DNA from: Symbiodinium kawagutii
Lineage: Eukaryota; Sar; Dinophyceae; Suessiales; Symbiodiniaceae
Assembly: GCA_009767595.1 (NCBI GenBank)
Contig: VSDK01013114.1
Location: 45,726-109,725 of the forward strand
DNA: 64,000 nucleotides
Direction: 5' to 3'
The translations under genes and the position numbers were made by a program. Position 1 is the first letter of the stretch, and each line of letters opens with the position of its first letter. The notes beneath the pieces are model-generated. The model worked only from the letters and a program-made list of their open reading frames with translations. It was not told the DNA's origin and searched no databases. Of the stretch, positions 43,322-53,464 are shown piece after piece.

Positions 43322-43408
43322 GTCCGAGATGGCTGTGGCCGCCGGAGTCGTTTGCTGCGCTGCGTCGGAGCGCGAGTAGACCAAGACGTGGCTGAAACTC
43401 TGCTGGGC
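43322..43408 (-). CDS. Exon: beta repeat, H..VYS..S part
   Basis: Twenty-nine codons between cctag and a gt donor: AQQSFSHVLVYSRSD then AAQQTTPAATAISD. Same pattern as the 59097-59143 plus 57954-58002 pair (YTHFVIYS-RSSLVESSTP). Confidence 0.7.
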
Positions 43409-43699
43409 CTAGGCCAAAGCAGTGGATGCACTTGGCACAACAAATGGCAAAGGGTTATGGCATAACCATAGGTAACCAGGAGGTGACCAATTGGTATGAC
43501 CATGAGGTTTATAGGACCATTTACGTATAATTGATAATCTTAATATCGAATGGCAAATAATGAATGAATGGTTAACAATGCAGCGGAGGGCAATGATTCC
43601 ACGACAGGGCAACATGACCCTTCCATTTAAACCAATCGAAGGATTTGAAGAATGATTTTCCGTGTTTTCCTGTTTCTTTTCTGATGGACGAATCTAAAT

Positions 43700-43799
43700 G
43701 GTAGTTTCTCAAAATAGGGGTACTCCAAAATCATCCACTATTAGTCATCTATAGTACTAAACCAACTATTTTTAGGGTCCCCTATTTTGAGAAACCACC
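43700..43799. mobile_element. MITE, family A
   Basis: Inverted termini ggtagtttctcaaaatagggg and its inverse, with aaat on both sides. Confidence 0.85.
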
Positions 43800-43917
43800 A
43801 AATGAACAACCACGAAGTTTGTCCCATCCCAAGTTGGTCTTCTCGCTTGGCCACTTGTGCCCCCTGCCGGCCAGGTGGCGCAGCATGTTGGTGCCCCCAT
43901 GTCTTTGGTGGTTACAG

Positions 43918-44052
43918 CAGTGGCTATGGGTCAATCTTAATCAACCATAATCAACCAATAAGGGGGGATAAGTTCACCAACAAAACGATAGGGAAAACCA
44001 TGGTCAATGATGTGGAAGCAGGGGTACGGGGTTTTGACCCACAGCCATGTGG
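43918..44052. mobile_element. MITE-like element, family E
   Basis: Begins agtggctatgggtcaatc and ends gttttgacccacagccat, an inverted pair shared with copies at 11036, 27970 and 28513. Confidence 0.55.
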
Positions 44053-44620
44053 CAGCCATTGGGTACGTCGTTGGACAGCCCGACCAAACAAAGTCTACAT
44101 TTCTTGGATATGGAACGACATGATGAAACATCATTACAGACAAACATCGTGAAGGTTCAACCGGTGACTGCCCAGGGGTGTACCCCCCAACCACCAAACG
44201 TTGATAAGGGCCGATGGCCCATCTATTTCTAAGTGGATCACCTCTGGAGGGGTCAACTACCATCCCCATTTTGCCAGGGGAAGGCACTGGCCAAAAATGG
44301 TAGCCATTGAGCCATCAAGGATCCCTCAACGGCGGATCTCAGTGAGGATCGCATTGAGCTTCAATGGCGACTTTTCATTACACAATATCGGAAAAAATAA
44401 ACAACAACCGTGTGACATTTGTTGAATTAGGAGGCTGTTTACATGACGTTTGTTTGGTCATAAAATTGCCAACCTTCAAATTTATCACCAAAAAAAGTAA
44501 CAATAACAACCTACAAAAAAAAATGCAAATGAATCTCTAGAAATTTTGAAAAGCCACCATCCTTCTATTTGATCACCAAACCAAGCCATGGACGGCATCA
44601 ATCCGCTGGCTCCAAGGGGC

Positions 44621-44671
44621 AGTGCTGTCCGGCACCGATTGGACGTGAGTTCCCTTGGGCACGATGCCAAC
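44621..44671 (-). CDS. Exon: beta repeat, VG.VP.GT part
   Basis: Seventeen codons between cggcag and a GC donor: VGIVPKGTHVQSVPDST. Joins in frame on both sides (KGESPL before, AQQSFSH after). Confidence 0.7.
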
Positions 44672-45280
44672 CTGCCGAAGCGAGAGAAACAAGGGCCTGC
44701 CCAGGGTCGTTGAAACAGCATCCAGGCCGGAGAATGATTGAGTTAATGAACCTGGGTAGGCCCTTGTTTGATATTTTATCTGTTTGATATAAGTACTATA
44801 TCATTATCATCCAGTTTGATATTTTGGGCGATAATGATATAGTACTTAGAATTGATTAAGTTACGTAGTATATCATGATACATACTTCCAGACACAGAAA
44901 ACTTGTATCTCTTTGACTTATTTCGACTTGGAGTGGCACATATCGTTTGATTGATCCACAACGTTGAGATACGAGTCAGCGGCGGTTTTGGGCCACACTA
45001 TCCTTGGCTGTCTCGCAGTCCTTTGTTGCTTGTACCACCAAGTTTTGTCGCCACATGATTCAAGCAAACATGTATCATAAAACCCACTCAAATCGAGCAA
45101 TCTCTTGCATTTGGAGTGCTGAAAGGATAGAGCCTCTCTGCATCCCCAACAATTGTCATATCAAGGAGACTGTCAATCAATCCCTACCCTTCCAGCTACC
45201 TATATCATTGGTACCCAGCCGGTACCATTGGTGACTCCCAGGGAATGGCGTCGTCCTCAATGCACCCATCAATTCATCAC

Positions 45281-45370
45281 CAACGGCGACTCGCCCTTCG
45301 CCTCTCTTCGCGCGAGGTACGCGGCGTCAGATAAGTAGACACCGTAGCCGTTCACTTGCTCCAAACCCGA
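45281..45370 (-). CDS. Exon: beta repeat, V.GY.VYL part
   Basis: Thirty codons between gcccag and a gt donor: SGLEQVNGYGVYLSDAA, then YLARREAKGESPL. Equivalent to DIEEYLVYMAQDH of the exon at 61057-61120. Confidence 0.7.
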
Positions 45371-45379
45371 CTGGGCACG

Positions 45380-46740
45380 GGGTCGGCACTGGGACCCGAC
45401 TGGAAAGCTTAGAAGCCAGCAACCATTGGGGGGACGCCATTGGGAACCCAAAATTGGATGGTTTAGAGGATGATTTGGGCGAATCTGCAGAAGAATCCCC
45501 ATCTTATATAATAAGAAACCAATATTTGTTGAAATAGCATGAATGCAAGCCATGATTTCTGCACCAGCGGCATGCCACCATTTGGCCAGGTCTTTTGACT
45601 GCCTACTTTGGTGGTATACACCATCGACGCCCACATGGAGGCATGACACCTGAAAACCTTCTGATTTTCTATGTCGCAGTCATCCCCCCATTGCAGTAAA
45701 AGGAAGGCTGACTGGGTTTAGCAATTGCCTATGTCCATACCCCCCAACTATTCAATTCACAATGGCAAGTGTTGATTTGGACAATGCCAATTTTGTCAGC
45801 GGCCCTACTTATGACATCAACCGATAAAGCAACCAACAAAATCATCTGCTAATCAGCTCAATTCCCAGGACTGCAAGAACTTCACCTGCGGGAGCCGTCT
45901 GAAAAAACACGGGGCGTAGGGGTAGAAAACACCAATCATTTCTTCACCCTTGATGTCGTACCTGCCAAGGAAGAACATAGGGGAAAGCTATAGGAAAGCG
46001 ATGGGAAAGGTTTGGAACAGCTTGATGACTCGTGTTTCCTCATCACGTGGTTCGGGCTGGTTGCAAAGTTGCAATTTTCGGTACTGCATGAATTAAACCT
46101 TCATGACCGATTACAATGCATGATCCATGAATCCATATTTCCATATTTGTCTAAATTCAACAGGATTGTTTTGAACACTGCTCACATATGTAAACCTGAT
46201 CAAACAACATGTTTGCTTGCTGTTATGTACGCATGTGTGCAGGTTCTCATGGTTGCAAATATACATGGTGTAGCAGCCGTAAGCAACTCGCCGTTGAGAC
46301 CATGAAATGCAAAGTATTGATGAGTGATCATGAGCCACATGATCCGTAATGGTTGAACACCAACAAAAGCTAACCTCAAGCAACAAAATCAATGTGAGTT
46401 CCCAGGAACAACTTGGATGCTTAAACTATAATGAAACAACACGCACACACACACACTTGATGGTGATATCATTGTTCGCAACACATCTTGATGGAAGCTC
46501 ATCCCAAGTAAAGAAAACATCATTTCGCTTCACATCCATTCAGCATTTTATGTTAATAAACCACCCATTAACCTACTATGAACCTACCATTGACCTACCA
46601 AAAAAGCTACCCCTTGATACTTTAGATCCATCAAAACTCATGCTACTTGGGAGATCATTCACCACAGCCATTGACCTGCCAACCTACCAAGGCAAGCCCC
46701 GTGGCCACCGTGGCTCCGCCGTGACTTCCTCGTTTCGGTC
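45380..46740. other. Intron sequence
   Basis: AT-rich; a possible remnant of family A around 45420-45500 (gggaacccaaaattggatgg, gatgatttgggc). No exon recognised. Confidence 0.5.
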
Positions 46741-46747
46741 GGGTGAC

Positions 46748-46798
46748 GGTGGGAGGAGACCAGGTCACTTCGCCCGCCAACTCCGAGGAGTCCAAGTC
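46748..46798 (-). CDS. Exon: beta repeat, DLD..W.PP part
   Basis: Seventeen codons between cctcag and a gt donor: DLDSSELAGEVTWSPPT. Joins FLDQ upstream and SGLEQVNGY downstream without phase change. Confidence 0.7.
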
Positions 46799-46859
46799 CT
46801 GAGGAGAAACGAGCAGCCAAATGCTTTGGGGGTAGAAACGAGCAGCCAATGGCTTTGGG

Positions 46860-47440
46860 GTTAATGATGGTTAATGATGGTTGCTACTATCATTACCCCA
46901 AAGCCATTGGCTGCTCATCATGGCCTGCTCATTAACCATTAACATTAATGGCTATAATGTAGGTAGAAATGACGGATAATGATCCATGATAGTGGTAATG
47001 GTTAATGGGGTTAATGATGGTTAATAATGATGGTTATCATCAGTGATGGTTAATGATGGTTAATGATAGCAGTAATGATAGTAGTAATGGTAATCATGGT
47101 TATCAACCATGATCATTAATGATAGTGGTTGATAATCATGGTTGATGATAGTAGTGGTTAATGATCCATCATCACTTAACCATGATCATTATCAATCATT
47201 CTCCACAATGATGATAGTGGTTAATGGTGATGGTGAATGATCCGTGGGAATGATCCATCATCATGAGTGGTTAATGATAGATGGTTAATTGATGGTTAAT
47301 AGTGGCGATAGTTAACCAATGGTTAATGATTAACCATGAGTCATAATAGTAAATGGTGGTGATGGTTAATCATGAGTGTTAATGATAGCGGTAATGGTTC
47401 ATGATAGTGGTAATGGTCCATCAACCAGCCTTCACCACCC
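46860..47440. repeat. ggttaatgatgg degenerate tandem repeats
   Basis: Dense variants of ggttaatgatgg and aatgatagtgg in both orientations. Intron filler between the exons at 47497 and 46798. Confidence 0.8.
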
Positions 47441-47496
47441 TCAACCAACCTTCATCAACCATAACCACTCTCAACCAACCAGCGACACGACCGCGC

Positions 47497-47535
47497 CTGA
47501 TCCAAGAACGCGAGGTTTTCCACTGCTGCACTGAC
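47497..47535 (-). CDS. Exon: beta repeat, start of unit
   Basis: Thirteen codons between ccgag and a GC donor: VSAAVENLAFLDQ. First exon downstream of element 2; follows IID of 57954-58002. Confidence 0.65.
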
Positions 47536-47589
47536 CTCGGTCAGTGGCATTGAGTAAATTCAGATTACGTGGCAATGAAATGATCTATA

Positions 47590-47745
47590 TCAATACATAA
47601 ATATATATATATATATTTCAATAAAAAGATGTCATAAATCTAAATATATATATATATATATATTATATGTATATAAATATATGTATAAATTTACTTACTG
47701 ATCTTTGATTCATTCTATAAACAATTAAAATATATATATATATAT
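47590..47745. repeat. AT microsatellites next to element 2
   Basis: Three (at)n runs in 150 bp, ending exactly where repeat B2 of element 2 begins. Confidence 0.85.
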
Positions 47746-47944
47746 ATGTTTCTTCAATTCCTGCCCCTTTCACCGCACGCCCTTTTCTTTTGCAAGCGGG
47801 GCTTCTCAAGGTTTTTGTGTGCTTGACATTTCGTCAAGCAAAGGTTGTCCCTGAAGTCGACTGAATGGATTAACTGCTATCGAATGCTTGGAGCATGGAG
47901 ATGGCACATGGTTTCAATCGATGACTGCAAGGGCAACAAAAGAT
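47746..47944 (-). repeat. Element 2 repeat B2
   Basis: 199 bp, one mismatch against 48004-48202 (cgc versus ccc near 47775). Outer end of the element. Confidence 0.9.
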
Positions 47945-47967
47945 AGGAGGAGGTGGGGCGGCGGAGG

Positions 47968-48005
47968 CCCGAGGATTCTGCAGTCATGTCCAAACATGCA
48001 ATCAT
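47968..48005 (-). repeat. Element 2 repeat A2
   Basis: 38 bp identical to 55251-55288 (begins cccgaggattctgcag on the plus strand), lying between B1 and B2. Confidence 0.9.
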
Positions 48006-48202
48006 GTTTCTTCAATTCCTGCCCCTTTCACCGCACCCCCTTTTCTTTTGCAAGCGGGGCTTCTCAAGGTTTTTGTGTGCTTGACATTTCGTCAAGCAAA
48101 GGTTGTCCCTGAAGTCGACTGAATGGATTAACTGCTATCGAATGCTTGGAGCATGGAGATGGCACATGGTTTCAATCGATGACTGCAAGGGCAACAAAAG
48201 AT
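48004..48202 (-). repeat. Element 2 repeat B1
   Basis: Inner copy of the B repeat, 258 bp from B2, 81 bp after the stop of the last frame. Confidence 0.9.
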
Positions 48203-48283
48203 CCAAGTCCACCAACAGGAGGCAGGAGGGGTGGAGGAGGAGCACATGAAGACAACGTGTGCCCCTTTCCGAAGGCGAAGGAT

Positions 48284-48919
48284 TTATTGTACTTGCACGT
48301 TAGCTCGTCTAAATTGAACGAGCAGTGCAATTGCGGCCCCAAAACTGCTTGAAAGGACATGTGAAAGCAAATTAAAAGAATAGATCAATTGCTCAGGAAT
48401 ACCCGCACTATCTGGTAATGCATCCCTAATTGCATGATCCATCTGATAAATAAGTTCATCGAGGAGTCCTTCCAAAATGGCAATTACAAAGTTCATCAAC
48501 CGCCTAATACTCACACGGATCATCGTGACGGTCACCTTTGATACCATTCTTGAAAAGGCAGGGCGTAGGATGAGTGCAAGGCAGCAGCCAATGATGATCC
48601 ATCGGCAATACTTGGATTTCCACAAAGCTACCACGAGAGATCGGCAAAACCGTTTGCAAAAGGCCACTTTACCGATGCCAGCATTGCCGCCATTTGCGGC
48701 TTCACTGGGAACCAAAGGCATGCAGGGAGCAGGAAGGTCAGGATCTGTCAGGTCACAAAGGAGTGCATAGGAGCGTGCAAACTTTGAAAAATCTGGATCA
48801 CCACTATATCGCTTTGCAGCTTTCAGAAGTTTGTCTTTCGGAACATCTGCGAACAGGCTCCCTTGAAGAGGGCCTGTTTTGACAACGCCTTTCCCATGCT
48901 TAGCAAGCAAGGAGTCCAT
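48284..48919 (-). CDS. Small membrane protein of element 2 (unknown)
   Basis: 211 residues; overlaps the recombinase end by 20 bases. A hydrophobic segment (RWIIIGCCLALILRP, about 106-120) follows a Cys/Lys-rich stretch; two further hydrophobic helices lie at about 141-158 and 184-203. No signal peptide and no enzyme motif seen. A fourth frame after the recombinase is not part of the usual Ngaro layout. Could be an envelope-like or membrane-anchoring accessory protein, but that is inference; I do not recognise the family. Confidence 0.6.
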   Translation of the reverse strand: MDSLLAKHGKGVVKTGPLQGSLFADVPKDKLLKAAKRYSGDPDFSKFARSYALLCDLTDPDLPAPCMPLVPSEAANGGNAGIGKVAFCKRFCRSLVVALWKSKYCRWIIIGCCLALILRPAFSRMVSKVTVTMIRVSIRRLMNFVIAILEGLLDELIYQMDHAIRDALPDSAGIPEQLIYSFNLLSHVLSSSFGAAIALLVQFRRANVQVQ

Positions 48920-50018
48920 AGCACGAACTCCAGTGGATTAGCGACTGTCCACTTCCTTTGGTGATCTTGGGCAAGAAAAACAGCCGAGGATTGTGAGAGG
49001 CATGCAGGATCATCCGAAGGCACATAGGACCTAGTCTGCACAGTCTATCTACCACGGCCTTGTCCAGACGATTCAATATCTGAGTAGCCATAGCTTGTTG
49101 TATGTAGTGTTCTAGACTCTTCTCTGCAGTCCACCTCCCAGCAAATCTAAGTTGGGGGATACTCCAACCCTGACCATACAGCATAGTGGCTCCACCTGGT
49201 CTGAGGCTACCGGGAGTGAAGTTGCAACTGGATAGACCCAACTCAGCAGTCAACCGCTTGAACAACTTGGAGAATCTGCTTGAGGTGGCAGTCCATAGCA
49301 AAGCATCCTGCCCCATTAAGCCTGTAGATCTCAACCAAGCGATGGTGTTGGGATTCTTCAGCGTTACAAACTGCTCATCCCCAAACTGCCGTCGGTTCTT
49401 TGGTGATATTATGCGGACTGCGGCATGATTCTGGCTGAGGGAAAATTCTCCAGGCAATGCAAAATCACTTCCCTTTAGGCGCAGCAGTTCTCCCGGGCGA
49501 AGCAAACATAGCAATCCCAATTCAATGAAAAGTGCTACCATCTCCCACTCTCTCTTTTGCTTGGCAGCGGTGCTGACACTGGCATGTCCTCGAGCTAAGC
49601 CAATCATGAAAGCCCAGATTGGAACAGGCAATGGAGGCCTCAACTTTGTTGTGCGCTTCTCTTCCCACACTCGCAGGTTCTCCCATGCAGTGGCCAAGCG
49701 GCCTCGAAGTGTTGGCATTAGATGCTGACAGCCTAGCAACCCATGCTTCACTATCGACAGGGTTGCTTTTCTGTCATCCAAGTTTCGACTGACCACATAT
49801 TTGGCCAATGCTCGATCTGCTACATGAGGATGAGTAAGCAGGGTTTTTAGTTGTAGACCTCCACATTCATGCAGGCAAAAATTCTGCACATCTTGAATAC
49901 CGCTCAGCAGTCGACAGCGATAAGCCTTTGAAAATCTACTGAAACGAAAAAGGGCTTCACGAGCACTAAAACGAACTTTGTGCTCCAGCTCGTTCGTGCG
50001 CTTCCGAGGAGTGGCCAT
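48900..50018 (-). CDS. Tyrosine recombinase (element 2)
   Basis: 372 residues from an ATG. First catalytic arginine in LLRPGELLRL (R174), box II arginine in GSLRPGGATML (R273), GRW at 294-297 and the nucleophile in SLEHYIQQA (Y305). As in element 1 the HxxR histidine is replaced (GSLR). Basic N-terminus, then a core-binding-like helical region (WENLRVWEEKRTTK). It would integrate the circular cDNA. It starts 244 bases after Pol ends, so it is translated separately. Confidence 0.85.
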   Translation of the reverse strand: MATPRKRTNELEHKVRFSAREALFRFSRFSKAYRCRLLSGIQDVQNFCLHECGGLQLKTLLTHPHVADRALAKYVVSRNLDDRKATLSIVKHGLLGCQHLMPTLRGRLATAWENLRVWEEKRTTKLRPPLPVPIWAFMIGLARGHASVSTAAKQKREWEMVALFIELGLLCLLRPGELLRLKGSDFALPGEFSLSQNHAAVRIISPKNRRQFGDEQFVTLKNPNTIAWLRSTGLMGQDALLWTATSSRFSKLFKRLTAELGLSSCNFTPGSLRPGGATMLYGQGWSIPQLRFAGRWTAEKSLEHYIQQAMATQILNRLDKAVVDRLCRLGPMCLRMILHASHNPRLFFLPKITKGSGQSLIHWSSCYGLLAC

Positions 50019-50261
50019 GGCATATCAACACTATACATGCGGCATGTTAGATTTTCAAAAACCTCCGTGATCCTTGAAAACCACCCTTTTGACAGGGTGT
50101 CCCAACCTTGCCTTCTTGGGGCTCCAAAACCCTCTTTTTGGGACACCCTCTAAAATAGCGGTTTTTGAGTCATGGAGGCCTTCTGCAAATCTAGCAACAT
50201 ATAAAAAACTATCACGCAGTGAAATGACCAATTAGGAGGACATGCAAACATGCAAGGCAAA

Positions 50262-53200
50262 TCACAATGCTCTTGAAACGATAGCACCATACTTGTCACA
50301 AAGCCTGGTTGGGTAATGGCCAGCTAGCTCCGATCTGCGCTTCCAACCTTGCTTGGTTTTGACCCCTCCAACGGCATGCACATGTGGCACGTGGCAATGG
50401 CACAGCTGGGAAAGATCCGCTAAATGAGGCAAGTTACCGATGAACTTGGTGTGTTTCTTACATGGCCCATACTTACCATCTGGTCCTTTCAGACGAAGCC
50501 CATAAGCGCATTGGTGCAAGGTCGCATCATACACACAGTGTTGTTTTAACCAAGCAACCAGTCTAGGCATCAACCAGACATAAGATGACTTTGGGTTCTC
50601 TAAAGTCCACCAATTACCTGCTTTCGTCAACGCAGCAATTAGTTGAAAGGTTCGCTCCAGGATCTTATTACCCTTTATCTCTCTTTCTAGAAGATTGAGT
50701 CCCTCTGGGCAATGCTTACGACGAGTACCCCCATTGGAGTGCTGCAAAATCGAAAATGACCCACAAGGGAGACCGAAATGCCAAAGCTGCCCAGGTTCGC
50801 TGGCTTGGGCTAGCAAATGTTTGAAAAAGGTATTATCAAGAATATCTTGTGTTCCCCGTTTCTTGGAGGCATTACGGATCTCAACAGGTTCCCCCACTTC
50901 CACAAAAGCAACTTTCTTCATGCTCGCGGACAGGCGAGCCTTTCCCGCGAAAACCTCACGGAAGAGAAGTTTTCTCTTAGGCGCCACACATCGAGGCTTG
51001 GCTGACGTGTCATGGGTGCAAATTTTCTCAGCTTTACACTTCCCCTTAAGCTTGGTAGGCTCGGCAGTCTCTAGAATTGGCTCCGAGTCAAAACGCTGAG
51101 CCTCTTGCTCAAGCAAGACTTGTTCGCCAATGGTTCGCGACGACTGCACTCCGGAGATTTGCTCACTATCCAAAAGTGGGTCAGGAAAACATGCAGGAGC
51201 TGGATCTGGTATCTCTTTATTTCGTGATGGATAATCAGCGGGATTATGGTGTGTGTCTACCCATAGGTTTGTTAGGGAAAGGTCACCAATTAGGCTCCAT
51301 GCCATGCAAGATCTTAGTCGAGAATTCATTTGGATGCTACTGCTTCTTCCTTTTGCAAAGCTGCCAACTACGACCCTTGAATCACAAAGATTAACGATCC
51401 TGCAATGGCCTCTACCACTGTTAACACGATCCATGATCTCCTGCTTAACCATCTCAAGTTCTAAAAGATTGATGTGCTCTCTACGTTTAAAAGGCATGCT
51501 ATGTGAGGCAACCCACTTATGTTTCATGAGCGTGTCTACCAAAGCTGAAGGAGCGGCTTGCATGCTCGAAGGTGGTGGAATGGCATGGCTTTCCCAATCA
51601 AGCCTGGTGTACTCTCCCCTTTTTTCACCAAACCTATAAAGAGTTTTGGCAAAAGCTTTTGAGGTTAAACAAGATGCCCTCCCACCCCTTACGGAACTTG
51701 CATCGGTAGCTGCGACTTGCACTGACACTGGCCACCTGATGTTACTCACACTCAAAGGAAGCAACACTGCGGCAGCTGCGAGCTCATCACGAACATGCTG
51801 AGGAAGCTTAAAGAGTCCTTGTTCTGGGAGCTGGTCAACATATCTATATGCATGGTGAAAGATGGACATACACTCTCGACGATGCATGAAAGGATGGATG
51901 AACAACCCCATAAGTTTTTGTAAGGCTTTCTTTGAAGCAACCCCATGCGAGAGAAGAGCAACGGTAAGGCTCTCGATTTGCCTCAGCTTCTCCAACGGAG
52001 CAGAGACATTGCCAGTCTGAGAATTCACTGAAGTTCCCCAGGCCTTGAAATCATATTGTTTGTCGAAGGCTTTCTTCTCAGACCTTGGCAAGCCTAACGA
52101 TGCATACTGCTGGCGAGCGCTTTCTGTGATGATCTCATCCTTGTGCTTACCTCTAGTCCTAACCTGTTTTTTCCCTAACACTTGGAATGCAAGATGGTCA
52201 TCTATGTACAAACCTTCTAGGGTATTTGAACAGGGAAAGACTTTACCATGTATGAGTGTCTGGTGAGGCTGCAAACAACCAACTTCTTTGAGGATGGCTT
52301 CATGCGTGGCTTGGGCAATGTCTACACCGTTAGTATCACCCATGCAAACTACTTTGAAAGCAGGAAGGTACAACTCATTGGGTTCCAGCTGAAACTCCGG
52401 CAGCATGCGTCCACGGAAAGGACGGCCAAAAGCGTTCCTGTGATGCCAAGCCTCCAAGTGTTTGATCAAGTAAAAGTAGTTAGACAGATCATCACCACTA
52501 GCCCTTACACTTTCATCTGCTCTGAGGATTAGTTGACATAGTAAGGGTCCAGCTGGGAGCTGGCACCAATCCAACCTATTCTCACGGGCATTAAGGGGCC
52601 TACGATCATTGATCAACCTATCGCTTTCGGGCTTGTGAGGCACGCAAAAAAGGCCTCCTTTTATAACCTTCCTACCTTCGGCCAGCACATCCTTTTTCTT
52701 TAAGAAGGTGATCATATCAGCTCGGTGCAACTTTTTGAGTAAAACCGGCCAATCTTCATCAGAAACTTTATGACATGCAGGTGCGTCAACAACTGGAGGT
52801 TTATCTGATGGGATGTGCTCAGCCATGTTTACAAAACTGCGCAACCTTTCCCCAGTCAGGTGATTTGCTGGATCAAGGATGCCGGCAACACTTGGCAAGG
52901 ATATGCGATTGGGATTGACATCCATGGCACCGTTGAAAGCATCCTCAAAACTAATTGATGGGTCATATTCACTTAACTGAATTCTCGAAATTAATTCATT
53001 GAGCTTGGCAGGTCCCCTATCCATGGTCCCCCTAGGATGCGAACAATACCTAAGCACCTTTGCAAACATTGCTCTGGCATACTCCTCATGTTGGGCAGTC
53101 CACTCCCCTTGTAAGGCATTATCAACCGATCTTTGAATCGCAACCGAACTACTAGGGGCCCCAGCATCTAAGTAGTTGAGAAGGGCCCAAAGAGTATGCA

Positions 53201-53435
53201 TCCATGCTAAAGCCTCTTTACGTGCGAGGCCTCGTCTACGGGACTTACCTGGTGGTTTCAACCAAGGGAGTCGTGACGGAAGCAATGCTGTTGGTCTGGC
53301 GGGATGGCCAGATGACGTCACCCCTGTCTCCAAAAGAGACCTGCTATTGTGGACCTTCATGTATCTTGCGAAAGATCCATGCTGCATGCTAATTACTTCA
53401 AAAAGGTCTCGATTGCCGGCCTTTTGCTCGGGCAT
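50262..53435 (-). CDS. Pol: RT, RNase H and methyltransferase-like domain (element 2)
   Basis: 1057 residues if started at the first ATG after Gag (53435); the frame stays open upstream inside Gag, so a Gag-Pol frameshift is equally possible. RT: CVPHKPESDRLINDRRPLN, motif A SGDDLSNYFY (D315-D316), motif C YIDD (410-413). RNase H: TDAS (D578), LLELE (E659), CDSR (D685), NPADYPSR (D734). From residue 825 a methyltransferase-like domain: EVFAGKARLSASM, HFGLPCGSFS (C891), TLENPKSSY (E946). Its ENP/PCG signature is closer to the copia domain than to true C5 enzymes. All RT and RNase H residues are present. Confidence 0.85.
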   Translation of the reverse strand: MPEQKAGNRDLFEVISMQHGSFARYMKVHNSRSLLETGVTSSGHPARPTALLPSRLPWLKPPGKSRRRGLARKEALAWMHTLWALLNYLDAGAPSSSVAIQRSVDNALQGEWTAQHEEYARAMFAKVLRYCSHPRGTMDRGPAKLNELISRIQLSEYDPSISFEDAFNGAMDVNPNRISLPSVAGILDPANHLTGERLRSFVNMAEHIPSDKPPVVDAPACHKVSDEDWPVLLKKLHRADMITFLKKKDVLAEGRKVIKGGLFCVPHKPESDRLINDRRPLNARENRLDWCQLPAGPLLCQLILRADESVRASGDDLSNYFYLIKHLEAWHHRNAFGRPFRGRMLPEFQLEPNELYLPAFKVVCMGDTNGVDIAQATHEAILKEVGCLQPHQTLIHGKVFPCSNTLEGLYIDDHLAFQVLGKKQVRTRGKHKDEIITESARQQYASLGLPRSEKKAFDKQYDFKAWGTSVNSQTGNVSAPLEKLRQIESLTVALLSHGVASKKALQKLMGLFIHPFMHRRECMSIFHHAYRYVDQLPEQGLFKLPQHVRDELAAAAVLLPLSVSNIRWPVSVQVAATDASSVRGGRASCLTSKAFAKTLYRFGEKRGEYTRLDWESHAIPPPSSMQAAPSALVDTLMKHKWVASHSMPFKRREHINLLELEMVKQEIMDRVNSGRGHCRIVNLCDSRVVVGSFAKGRSSSIQMNSRLRSCMAWSLIGDLSLTNLWVDTHHNPADYPSRNKEIPDPAPACFPDPLLDSEQISGVQSSRTIGEQVLLEQEAQRFDSEPILETAEPTKLKGKCKAEKICTHDTSAKPRCVAPKRKLLFREVFAGKARLSASMKKVAFVEVGEPVEIRNASKKRGTQDILDNTFFKHLLAQASEPGQLWHFGLPCGSFSILQHSNGGTRRKHCPEGLNLLEREIKGNKILERTFQLIAALTKAGNWWTLENPKSSYVWLMPRLVAWLKQHCVYDATLHQCAYGLRLKGPDGKYGPCKKHTKFIGNLPHLADLSQLCHCHVPHVHAVGGVKTKQGWKRRSELAGHYPTRLCDKYGAIVSRAL

Positions 53436-53464
53436 TCGAGTTTCGGATTGGCAGCCAGGGCTGC

